A stretch of DNA of 64,000 bases from Mucilaginibacter pankratovii (lineage in GTDB: Bacteria > Bacteroidota > Bacteroidia > Sphingobacteriales > Sphingobacteriaceae), in NCBI RefSeq assembly GCF_014773265.1, contig NZ_JACWMY010000002.1, positions 644,947 through 708,946 of the forward strand, read 5' to 3'. Below are positions 9,614-17,015 of this stretch, piece after piece. How positions within the stretch are numbered: the first letter of the stretch is position 1; each line of letters opens with the position of its first letter. A program made the position numbers and the translations under genes. The notes under the pieces were generated by a model. That model saw only the letters and a program-made list of their open reading frames with translations. It made no database searches and was not told where the DNA came from.

Positions 9614-10156
9614 ACATCCGCCGGAGGTTTATGAATGGGCGACAAAAGGTAGCATTTATCCGTGTGCGTTACAAACGCATTAAGCATGTTTTTAGTGGAT
9701 TTTTACATGAAATAGAGCTTTATATATGGTGTTGCCAATGTAAAGAAGATGTTTACAATAACCGTCATGCACTGTTATGGTTACAGGAGTTTTCGGTATT
9801 TTTTTTTCAAAACCAAAGGGTGTAACAATAGCGGGTATAAAACGCGCAGGGGTGATTGCGATATTCCATCTGTAGGAGCATAGCCGTCAGCTTAAGGAGT
9901 AGTGCAGACGCGTAGCGTCGACCTATTTTGTAGCAACGGATTTTAATCCGTTGTCGCAAAATAGCACCAGCGTAAAGAACCATCGGTTCGGCCGATATAA
10001 ATCCTAAATATGGGTCGTACCTACGGCACTCATCAAAACGGTGGGCTACATCGGCGGGTTAAAACCCGCCGTTACAATATTTATCGAGCCGATGGCTCTT
10101 TTAAAATTCAACACCTTAAGTTGACGGCTATGATCTGTAGGAAGGGCACTTAGGGA
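9614..10156. other. Long intergenic region, mostly a repeat element
   Basis: The 540 bases between the deacetylase stop and the rhamnosidase start contain the element at 9870-10140 plus about 250 bases that should hold the rhamnosidase promoter. A short open frame here (9631-9825) has no recognisable features and is not called a gene. Confidence 0.5.
9870..10140. repeat. MITE-like element with terminal inverted repeats and internal hairpins
   Basis: Terminal arms: ctgtaggagcatagccgtca (9870-9889, continuing gcttaagg) and its near reverse complement ending in tgacggctatgatctgtag (10122-10140). Internal perfect short palindromes are caacggattttaatccgttg (9934-9953) and cggcgggttaaaacccgccg (near 10051-10073). 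No open frame. The layout of terminal repeats with nested hairpins fits a non-autonomous mobile element. Confidence 0.7.
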
Positions 10157-11206
10157 TTACCGAGTTGCATTAGGGGTAAATTGCACCTCGATATTGTCTT
10201 TCCCCGGCAGGGCATCAAACACACATACCTGTCCGCTTTGCTTAAAGGACAGTTTTTTACGTTTTTGGCTAATGCTTTTAATTACAGCGCCGTTGGTATT
10301 GAAGTTGATGGTGAGGGGCTGTGTCCAGTTTTGGCGGTTGGCCAGGGTATCGGTAAGGCTAAGCGTCCAACGCCGGGCATTTTTGCTCAGTAGTTTAAGC
10401 TTTGCCGAGTTACGCTCCTTATGATACTGGATCACATTTTTAAATGGCGCTATCCATACAGAATCCTTACGCTTATCTAATTCAATTAAATGCTGCGCGA
10501 AAACTTTGCCGGGTGTGATGATCCAGCCGTCTTCTATACCATGATATGTTGGGCAAAACCAGCCGCCAACAGCGATAGTTTCATCAATGTACTTCCCAAA
10601 ATTCGCCATCGATGCCGAATCGCTTATCATTTGGCTGTTTATGTTGTAGTAATCATCGTTGGTTTTGGCAAAATCATAGGCGTTGTAAGGGTACGGTTTG
10701 TTTTGCGTGGCACGCGCGCCAATAAAATACGGCGCAACTGTTTTGCGGATAGCCTTATCCTTTTCGGTAATACCACCGCCTTCGCCAAAGGGATAGGCAT
10801 GCGTGATCATTTTCTGCGCCGGCAGCAGAGCATCCATCTGCTTGTTAGATTCGGTGCATTCCCAGGCAATACTATCAAGGGGCATTTTAGGAAAATGTGG
10901 ATGCGTTAGTGCATGGTTGGCTATTTCGTGCCCGGCTAAAGCGGCCCTGTTAATTGTTTCCCAACTGATGTGCTGACTATTTACAATAGATACCGACATA
11001 AAAAAGGTCCCCTTAAAACCGTACTTATCCAGCAAGGGCACCGCAACGGCGTATTGCCCGGGGATACCATCATCAAAGGTTAAGCTAACCGCCGCTTTTT
11101 TATTATTGAACCAGGGCGCGATGGTGTAATCAAGTTCCGTTTGTTTTTGAGCAAAGGAGGAAAGTGACAGGCACAAGCAAAGAATAGTAAAAGAAAGGTA
11201 TTTCAT
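10157..11206 (-). CDS. Secreted polysaccharide deacetylase (NodB homology, CE4-like)
   Basis: A 349-residue protein with signal peptide MKYLSFTILCLCLSLSSFAQ. The NodB domain spans about residues 30-250: AAVSLTFDDGIPGQ holds the catalytic Asp and metal-binding Asp, HEIANHALTHPHF supplies the metal His residues, and THAYPFGEGG is the third motif. A C-terminal beta-rich stretch of about 80 residues follows. Members remove acetyl groups from glycans; the substrate here is unknown. The gene starts 5 bases after the GH140 stop, so the two are an operon and probably act on the same material. Confidence 0.87.
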   Translation of the reverse strand: MKYLSFTILCLCLSLSSFAQKQTELDYTIAPWFNNKKAAVSLTFDDGIPGQYAVAVPLLDKYGFKGTFFMSVSIVNSQHISWETINRAALAGHEIANHALTHPHFPKMPLDSIAWECTESNKQMDALLPAQKMITHAYPFGEGGGITEKDKAIRKTVAPYFIGARATQNKPYPYNAYDFAKTNDDYYNINSQMISDSASMANFGKYIDETIAVGGWFCPTYHGIEDGWIITPGKVFAQHLIELDKRKDSVWIAPFKNVIQYHKERNSAKLKLLSKNARRWTLSLTDTLANRQNWTQPLTINFNTNGAVIKSISQKRKKLSFKQSGQVCVFDALPGKDNIEVQFTPNATR

Positions 11207-11211
11207 GGCGG

Positions 11212-12561
11212 TTATAATTTTTTGTATTGCCGGGCTGCATCATCCAACACCAACACCCAATCCTGCCCGTAACCGGCAGATGGCGGGGTAAAAGTATTAT
11301 TTTGAAGATTAGATACCTGCGGCAACTCCTTTATTTTCCCGTTTCTTGGATCCAGCCAGTAGGCGTTTAACTTATCGCCCTTTATTTTGCGGGCAATAAC
11401 GGTGAATGGTTTTCCGGCGGCTGTATAAACAAACAGGTAATCGGTGCCACGGGTGGCCTGGATCCTATCCGCGGGACCATTATTATTTTCCCGGATGATA
11501 GATTGATCGGGCACCCTGTCCAATAGCGGGTGTGATTCCATCAATTTTCGTACAATGCTCATTTGTTTGGCCCCCGGCAGATCGAGCGCATCATACCAAA
11601 ACATATGCGGCCCGTTCAACGGCTCGTATTTTGGTGAATACATCTGCCAGATATCATGGCAACCATAGGTATGCCCGAAGGCACCCGAGAACAGGTCGAG
11701 ATAAGCATACTTGCGTACGTCATAGGCGCTGGAGGTGCCCAGGTCGTTCACATTAAAGCAAACCGGGTGGTCTTCATAAATGGGTTCGGCATCCAGCACG
11801 GGTTTTAGCGGCAAGGCGTTATAGCTGGCGAAGATCTTATCGTAAACCGGCGTATCCCTGCAATGCCCGTTCTGAAACATATTGAATGAGAACCAATCCT
11901 CGCCCCTAAACCATTGCGCCGAGCCCAGCTGATTTGGCTGGCAATGATAGGTAATAAGCGCCTTGCCCCCGGTTATCTTCATAATAGCCCGGCCCATGGC
12001 GCGCCAAATGGCGATATCTGCCTCGCCACGGGGCTGGCGGTCGCCGCCGAGTACCCATATAATGTTGGTTTTATTTTTATAGCGTTTTGCCAGCCAGGCG
12101 GCATAAGTTGCCGCGTTCTTTTCGGTGAAGATCTCAGGGCCTTTACCCCATTTATCTTTAAAAACCTTATCGCCCCAGGTTGGCAGCAAGGCTATGTTCA
12201 TGCCATATTCGTTGGCCTTATCTATAATGTAGTCTACATGCTCAAAATACTTCTCGTTTGGCTTCTCGGGGTCGTCGTCAATCAATGGTTTTTCGCCGTA
12301 AGCGTTTGGGGTGTGCAGGCCGTCCATCTCGGCCAATACTACAGCCTGTATTACGGTAAAACCCTGCTCGCTGCGGTGTTTTAGATATCGGTTAGCTTCC
12401 TCCCTATCCAGCCGATGGAAAAGCTCCCAGGCCGTATCGCCGAGCCAAAAAAAAGGCTTGCCGCCTTTCAGGATGTAATGCTTATCGGCGCTAACGGTAA
12501 ACTGGGCCGTGGCAATTTTGGAGAAAGCGAAAAAGAACACAAGCAGCAGGTATTTTTTCAT
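11212..12561 (-). CDS. Secreted GH140-type (DUF4038) glycoside hydrolase, apiosidase-like
   Basis: A 449-residue protein with signal peptide MKKYLLLVFFFAFSKIATAQ. The DUF4038 (beta/alpha)8 domain shows the typical GGKPFFWLGDTAWELFHRL, QGFTVIQAVVLAE, NIALLPTWGDKVF and NIIWVLGGDRQP strings. A C-terminal all-beta domain (putative collagen-binding type, about residues 360-445) ends the protein. The family includes the GH140 apiosidase that cuts the apiose-galacturonate bond in rhamnogalacturonan II; that exact activity is inference. It is first in an operon with the deacetylase. Confidence 0.85.
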   Translation of the reverse strand: MKKYLLLVFFFAFSKIATAQFTVSADKHYILKGGKPFFWLGDTAWELFHRLDREEANRYLKHRSEQGFTVIQAVVLAEMDGLHTPNAYGEKPLIDDDPEKPNEKYFEHVDYIIDKANEYGMNIALLPTWGDKVFKDKWGKGPEIFTEKNAATYAAWLAKRYKNKTNIIWVLGGDRQPRGEADIAIWRAMGRAIMKITGGKALITYHCQPNQLGSAQWFRGEDWFSFNMFQNGHCRDTPVYDKIFASYNALPLKPVLDAEPIYEDHPVCFNVNDLGTSSAYDVRKYAYLDLFSGAFGHTYGCHDIWQMYSPKYEPLNGPHMFWYDALDLPGAKQMSIVRKLMESHPLLDRVPDQSIIRENNNGPADRIQATRGTDYLFVYTAAGKPFTVIARKIKGDKLNAYWLDPRNGKIKELPQVSNLQNNTFTPPSAGYGQDWVLVLDDAARQYKKL

Positions 12562-12649
12562 CAGGATGTTATTTACAATTGGCCTTTGAATTTATCTATT
12601 TTTTTTGCCGATTGAAAACAATCAGGTGCCGAATGCCTGCGATGTAGCG

Positions 12650-13072
12650 CTAAACTTTCAAATCATTAATATTATCCAATAAAAAACTATGCGTAAAGCG
12701 GGTCATTCCCGTTTTAGGGTAATAATCTACCGCGGCAGGGGCAGCAAGTAATATCAGTTTGGCAATTGGGGTATGCCTTTTGGTTTCTTTTATTAAGCGG
12801 ATACCAATGCCCATGCGCTGGTATGCCTGGTCTACCGCCAGATCGGACATGTAGGTGCAAAAAGCAAAATCACTTAAAGAACGCGCTATACCCACCAATT
12901 TACCACCTATACGGGCGGTAACAAACAGGTTGGCATTTTGGCACATCAGCTTTATCCGGTCCATATCATCTACAGGGCGGCGCTCGGCAAGCGTGCTGCG
13001 TTTTAATACATCAACAAATTCCTGAGGGTCTAATGTGTCTTCGCGTTGGTAAATAATTTCGGGGCCTGGCAT
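12650..13072 (-). CDS. GNAT-family N-acetyltransferase
   Basis: A 140-residue protein with the GNAT fold elements: ARIGGKLVGIARSL (beta strands 2-3), YMSDLAVDQAYQRMGIGIRL with the acetyl-CoA loop QRMGIG, and a C-terminal AAPAAVDYYPKTGMTRF stretch. The acceptor substrate is unknown. It is flanked by unrelated genes on both sides and is probably a single-gene unit. Confidence 0.88.
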   Translation of the reverse strand: MPGPEIIYQREDTLDPQEFVDVLKRSTLAERRPVDDMDRIKLMCQNANLFVTARIGGKLVGIARSLSDFAFCTYMSDLAVDQAYQRMGIGIRLIKETKRHTPIAKLILLAAPAAVDYYPKTGMTRFTHSFLLDNINDLKV

Positions 13073-13197
13073 TTTATATTGCTTTAATGGTTAAAATTAA
13101 TGTTTCAAATTTTAACACTTTGGCCGTTAATTAAATAGGCCAATAAATATAAATGCCATAGTCCAGCTAAACCGATATTATACCTTAAGCGCCGCCC

Positions 13198-13527
13198 TTA
13201 CTCATAAAACTCCGGTGATATAGCCATGGCCATCAGCGCTTTTTGGTGCTTATCAAATAATTTCTTCCACCAAAACTGGTAACTGCGCGGGTACACCACT
13301 TGTTCGGAGTATTCGCGTTTGGATAAATTCTCCAATGCCAGCAGCTTAAACATCACCTTGCGCGAATGGTCTACAACAGCATGCGAACGCTGTGTATACC
13401 CAAATATATCGTTGATCTCTTTATTGGTTTTGCCCACCAGTATCAGCATAAATATTTCGATATGGAGGGTTGAGAAACCTTTTGTTTTAAGGTTTGGCCG
13501 GGTGCTTGTAATTGCATGTATCTTCAT
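13198..13527 (-). CDS. Small LuxR-like helix-turn-helix protein
   Basis: A 109-residue protein. The frame is open upstream to 13623, but the ATG at 13525-13527 (MKIHAITSTRP) is preferred because the longer version adds 32 residues without features. A HTH resembling the LuxR/GerE fold is visible (KGFSTLHIEIFMLILVGKTN, then KEINDIFGY and SHAVVDHSRKVMFKLLAL). There is no receiver or sensor domain. It could be a stand-alone DNA-binding regulator. Target genes are unknown. Confidence 0.6.
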   Translation of the reverse strand: MKIHAITSTRPNLKTKGFSTLHIEIFMLILVGKTNKEINDIFGYTQRSHAVVDHSRKVMFKLLALENLSKREYSEQVVYPRSYQFWWKKLFDKHQKALMAMAISPEFYE

Positions 13528-13623
13528 AACACAAAGTTTTAGTTTGGAAAAGCCACCGTGCATATTACGATTTTGCAAGCAAGTTAGTTTGATAGGGTAA
13601 TTTTCAACAGCGTACGGAGCCAA

Positions 13624-13943
13624 TAAAGTAACAAGTAATTTGCTGCAGCGGCGCGGCCGCTTTATCTGCTAAATTGCGTTGCAAGGCAAATAAGCCCCGT
13701 TTTTACGCTCGAACTAACACCGCGAGATTTATGGTGCTTATTAATTATTCATTTTGTTCATTGTGTTTTTAAGATTCAAAATCGTGTACTAATCAAATAA
13801 ATTGCCGGGGTGATACCCACAGGAAGTATATATTTACGGGCGATAATGACCTATAAACGCGTATTACTATCGGATATAATTATGTAACTAATAGCTATGC
13901 AAAAATTAACCTATCCCTTAATATTAACTTTAAACTAATTACT
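13624..13943. other. Intergenic region upstream of the four-gene signalling module
   Basis: About 320 bases, AT-rich towards the right end, between the leftward HTH gene and the rightward small-protein gene. It presumably holds the module promoter. No ORF or strong hairpin was recognised. Confidence 0.45.
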
Positions 13944-14327
13944 ATGAGCACCACCCCAACAAACAACGACAACCCAGACGGCACCATCCCTTTAGAAACA
14001 GCTAAAGCATGGGCGGCAAACTGGCGCAGCCACCTATCAACTTCCGAAGACGAGTTTCAAGGCAGGTCTTTTTTTATTCCGACCGCTTCAATCAACACCT
14101 TGCTTGCAAACAGCCCTAACGCCGAGGGTGTAAGAGCATATATAGGGATGGAAGACGAAACAGACCCGTTGACTGCTAAGCTGGTTATCGTGTCGGTAGT
14201 TAATGGCGAAGAAGTACTTACCATACCCGGCGAAAACGGCGGCGAGGATCGCCCCGGTACTGTTGACCTGGTAACCGCTTGCCCACCTGTTTGCCCAACA
14301 GGTGGCGGCCCTACCATAGAAAGCTAA
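13944..14327 (+). CDS. Uncharacterised small acidic protein with C-terminal Cys-Pro motif
   Basis: A 127-residue protein of unknown function, with no signal peptide or membrane segment. The body contains IPLETAKAWAANWRSHLST, RSFFIPTASINTLLANSP, GVRAYIGMEDETD and KLVIVSVVNGEE. The tail is GTVDLVTACPPVCPTGGGPT, with two Cys three residues apart. I believe similar short proteins (AKxWxxNWR...FFIP...VRAYxG...CPxxC) recur in Bacteroidota beside membrane-protein genes, but I cannot check this. It is followed by a hairpin terminator and then by a membrane-protein/kinase/regulator set, which suggests it is a highly expressed partner or signal of that system. Confidence 0.8.
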   Translation: MSTTPTNNDNPDGTIPLETAKAWAANWRSHLSTSEDEFQGRSFFIPTASINTLLANSPNAEGVRAYIGMEDETDPLTAKLVIVSVVNGEEVLTIPGENGGEDRPGTVDLVTACPPVCPTGGGPTIES

Positions 14328-14348
14328 TTAAAATTTACTCTTCAGAAG

Positions 14349-14387
14349 TTTATAAGCTTTAATATCTTTAAGGCTTATAAATTTTTT
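14349..14387 (+). terminator. Intrinsic terminator or attenuator between small protein and membrane-protein genes
   Basis: The arms ttataagctttaa and ttaaggcttataa pair over about 14 bases with one mismatch and a 5-base loop, followed at once by six T residues. It lies 22 bases after the small-protein stop and 6 bases before the next start codon, so read-through would give lower expression of the three downstream genes. Confidence 0.65.
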
Positions 14388-14392
14388 AGCAA

Positions 14393-15049
14393 ATGCTGTT
14401 TTTTATATATACAACATTCATCGTCCCGGCCACCGTACTTATCCCCATCGCCTACGCCTTTATCAACTATCGGGGTTTAACCCGTGCTTTTAAAATAATT
14501 TTAGCTTTTATCATTTTTTCGGCTGTGATGAATACCATAGCCAGTGTAATGGCACGTGGTTACCATATGCGTACAACCGGTATATACCATATTTATACCC
14601 CATTTGAATTCGGCTTCATTACGGCCTTTTTTTCTGAGTTTTATAACAAGCGTATCCGGAATATCCTGTATGGGCTTATTGCTGCGTTCGCCGTTTTTTG
14701 CGTGCTTAATACGGTTTTTATAGAAAGCATGATGAAAATGGATAGCAATGCACGGTCCGTAGATGCCATTATCCTTATTATCTTTTGCATGTTGTTCTTC
14801 GCTAAAAATAATAGCGATCTGGACAGCCGCTGGGCCGACCACGCCAGCAACTGGGTAGTAGCCGGGCTTTTATTGTATTATGGCAGTTCGTTATTCATGT
14901 TCATCTTTTTTGATAACTTAACAAGGGACGATATCATGACGTACGTTATCTGGACCCTAAACGCTACCATTTTAGTTATAGAATATGTTTTATTTGCAAT
15001 AGGATTTCACAAATGCAAGGCACAACAGACAATATCTACGTCCAGATGA
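14393..15049 (+). CDS. Multi-pass membrane protein, putative sensor component
   Basis: A 218-residue protein with about seven hydrophobic helices and almost no soluble domain, for example LFFIYTTFIVPATVLIPIAY, ILYGLIAAFAVFCVLNTVF, AIILIIFCMLFFA and NWVVAGLLLYYGSSLFMFIF. No enzymatic motif is visible. Its 3' end overlaps the kinase gene by 37 bases, indicating tight coupling. The kinase has only one membrane helix, so this protein may be its sensing partner (inference). Confidence 0.8.
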   Translation: MLFFIYTTFIVPATVLIPIAYAFINYRGLTRAFKIILAFIIFSAVMNTIASVMARGYHMRTTGIYHIYTPFEFGFITAFFSEFYNKRIRNILYGLIAAFAVFCVLNTVFIESMMKMDSNARSVDAIILIIFCMLFFAKNNSDLDSRWADHASNWVVAGLLLYYGSSLFMFIFFDNLTRDDIMTYVIWTLNATILVIEYVLFAIGFHKCKAQQTISTSR

Positions 15050-15810
15050 TCCTGGGCATGAGCGGTGCCCTCATCCTGGTGGTATCGTTCATCCTGTTTT
15101 CTATCCGTAACCAAAATAGGCTTCTCAGGCAACGACAGCAGTTTCAGCAGGCCGAAATTGCGCATCAGAAAGAATTGCTGGGTGCCGTTATCCAATCGCA
15201 GGAAGCTGAACGTAAGCGCATCGGGCAGGATCTGCATGATGATGTGGGCACTACCTTATCCGGTTTACGAATGTTGATAGAAATGTTTAAGCCTGTTGAC
15301 GATAAAAACCAGCAATACCTTAATTTCGTTAAATCCAGCAAACTAACTATAGATAAGATTGTAAAGGATGTGCGCCATATATCGCACAATCTCTCCCCTG
15401 CTACTTTGGGATATTACGGCCTTGCCGCGGCCATTAATGAGCATAGCGATATTATCAACCAATCGGGCAAGTTAACTATCAATGTAGAAAACGATGCCGA
15501 TGCTGTTTTAGAAAACCTGCCGCTTGCCAGCGCTACCGCACTATACCGTGTGCTGGAAGAGTTGCTGAATAATACTATAAAACACTCGGGTGCAAGTAAA
15601 GCCGATATACAATTTAACAGTGCGCCGGGCAAATTGTTAATTGCCTATCAAGACAATGGCAAGGGGCTCTCAGGTTCGAGCAGCCAGCTAAAAAAAGGCA
15701 TGGGGATGCAAAATATAGAGAGTCGCCTGCTCAATATAAATGCTACCTATGATATAACCACCAAACCAGGCGAAGGCTTTCATATACAAATAAATTGCCC
15801 TGTAATATAA
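15013..15810 (+). CDS. NarL-system-type sensor histidine kinase (HisKA_3)
   Basis: A 265-residue kinase. One N-terminal membrane helix (MILGMSGALILVVSFILFSI) and a coiled coil lead to the HisKA_3 dimerisation helix AERKRIGQDLHDDVG, with His75 the phosphoacceptor. The HATPase_c domain shows LEELLNNTIKHSGA (N box), DNGKGL (G1) and KGMGMQNIESRL (G2). There is no periplasmic sensor domain, so input probably comes through the overlapping membrane-protein gene. The cognate regulator begins 5 bases after its stop codon. Confidence 0.92.
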   Translation: MQGTTDNIYVQMILGMSGALILVVSFILFSIRNQNRLLRQRQQFQQAEIAHQKELLGAVIQSQEAERKRIGQDLHDDVGTTLSGLRMLIEMFKPVDDKNQQYLNFVKSSKLTIDKIVKDVRHISHNLSPATLGYYGLAAAINEHSDIINQSGKLTINVENDADAVLENLPLASATALYRVLEELLNNTIKHSGASKADIQFNSAPGKLLIAYQDNGKGLSGSSSQLKKGMGMQNIESRLLNINATYDITTKPGEGFHIQINCPVI

Positions 15811-15815
15811 TTAAG

Positions 15816-16484
15816 ATGGAGAAGATAAGCGTTGCAATTGTAGACGATCAGAATTTATTCCGCCAGAGCTTAGCTTTGCTTATCAACTCGGTAGAAGAAT
15901 TTACGCTTGTTACCGATAGCGCCGGCGGGCAGGAATTTCTGAATACCCTTAAAACCACCACTGCCCCGGTTGATGTTGCTGTGATAGATATGGATATGCC
16001 GGGCATGAATGGAATTGAACTAAACAAAGCGCTGCACGAGCAATACCCCGGGATAAAAGTTATCATCCTATCGGTACATGTGAATGAGGCGCTTATTACC
16101 AAAATGATAAACGCAGGAGCGGCATCGTACCTGGCCAAGAATTGCGATAAAGACGAACTGATATTAGCCATTAATACCGTGTATAAAACAGGCTTTTATT
16201 TTAATAACGACGCGCTTAATGCCATCCGCAACAGCGCAAACCACCGCAATACTTCGCAAACTATATTAAGCGGCCTGCAAATAGCGCTAACCCGGCGCGA
16301 GAAACAGGTGCTCGAACTTATTTGCAAAGAATTTAATAACGCCGAAATAGCAGATCAGCTTTATTTAAGCGTACGCACGGTAGAAGGCCACCGCAATAAC
16401 CTCATCATTAAAACCAACTGCAGAAACACCGCTGGTTTGGTGCTTTTCGCCATCAAATTCGGCCTTTTCGAGATCCCCTTTTAA
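15816..16484 (+). CDS. LuxR/NarL-family response regulator
   Basis: A 222-residue regulator using the ATG at 15816; the upstream TTG at 15795 lies inside the kinase gene. The receiver domain (residues 5-125) has the acidic pair VDD, phosphoacceptor Asp58 in AVIDMDMPG and Lys at YLAKN. A LuxR HTH follows at about residues 155-215 (TRREKQVLELICKEFNNAEI, then ADQLYLSVRTVEGHRNNLI). It is coupled to the preceding kinase. Targets are unknown; autoregulation of the operon from 13624-13943 is plausible. Confidence 0.92.
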   Translation: MEKISVAIVDDQNLFRQSLALLINSVEEFTLVTDSAGGQEFLNTLKTTTAPVDVAVIDMDMPGMNGIELNKALHEQYPGIKVIILSVHVNEALITKMINAGAASYLAKNCDKDELILAINTVYKTGFYFNNDALNAIRNSANHRNTSQTILSGLQIALTRREKQVLELICKEFNNAEIADQLYLSVRTVEGHRNNLIIKTNCRNTAGLVLFAIKFGLFEIPF

Positions 16485-16509
16485 AACCACGTACTTATAC
16501 GTGTTTTTA
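16483..16509 (+). terminator. Terminator of the signalling module
   Basis: The hairpin ccacgta-ctta-tacgtg is flanked by aaaa and ttttt directly after the response-regulator stop codon. Confidence 0.55.
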
Positions 16510-16716
16510 AAATCGGGTAAAAATGGCAATCCCGCTATTATGTAATTATTAGTTAATAAAACGGCTGATTTGGTAAATTTACTGTTCTCTCACACAATCA
16601 CCAGTCCATTAATTAACCCACAATAAAAAACCCACCAACCAAGGAGAAAAACGGGTGATTTTTTTGGCAACTTAATTTTTATCTTTACGTATAAAAGCAT
16701 TCGTTAAAGTGGTAAA

Positions 16717-16977
16717 ATGGATATTGTTTACATTAGTAATCAAATTAAGTATGATATACTCACCATTTGTGGCAAACCCGCCACAAAGGCTTATAACTTA
16801 TTAACTGATACTCCGCTTCATTCAATAGGTTATGACGATGATGGTGAATTGTGCAGAAAACTTGAAAACAAATTACAAATGGTTGCCGAAGAATACCAAA
16901 CCGGCAGAAGTATCTCTCGTGGGGCCGTATCCAAAAACTTTACCGTTAGACAGTGCATCGAATTAGTTATTGTATAA
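16717..16977 (+). CDS. Small hypothetical protein
   Basis: An 86-residue protein of unknown function beginning MDIVYISNQIKYDILTICGK. It is mostly helical in character, with no signal peptide or membrane helix. It ends 38 bases before the ATPase gene and is on the same strand, so the two may be cotranscribed. No family was recognised. Sequence composition matches the neighbouring genes. Confidence 0.55.
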   Translation: MDIVYISNQIKYDILTICGKPATKAYNLLTDTPLHSIGYDDDGELCRKLENKLQMVAEEYQTGRSISRGAVSKNFTVRQCIELVIV

Positions 16978-17015
16978 GTAACATCTTATAGTACCTAAAA
17001 TGATATCATCTGTTC

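Noticed and set aside
12608..12626. gattg-aaaa-caatc hairpin after the GH140 gene start
   Set aside because: Weak AT stem with no T run in the direction of the neighbouring transcript; no support as a terminator.
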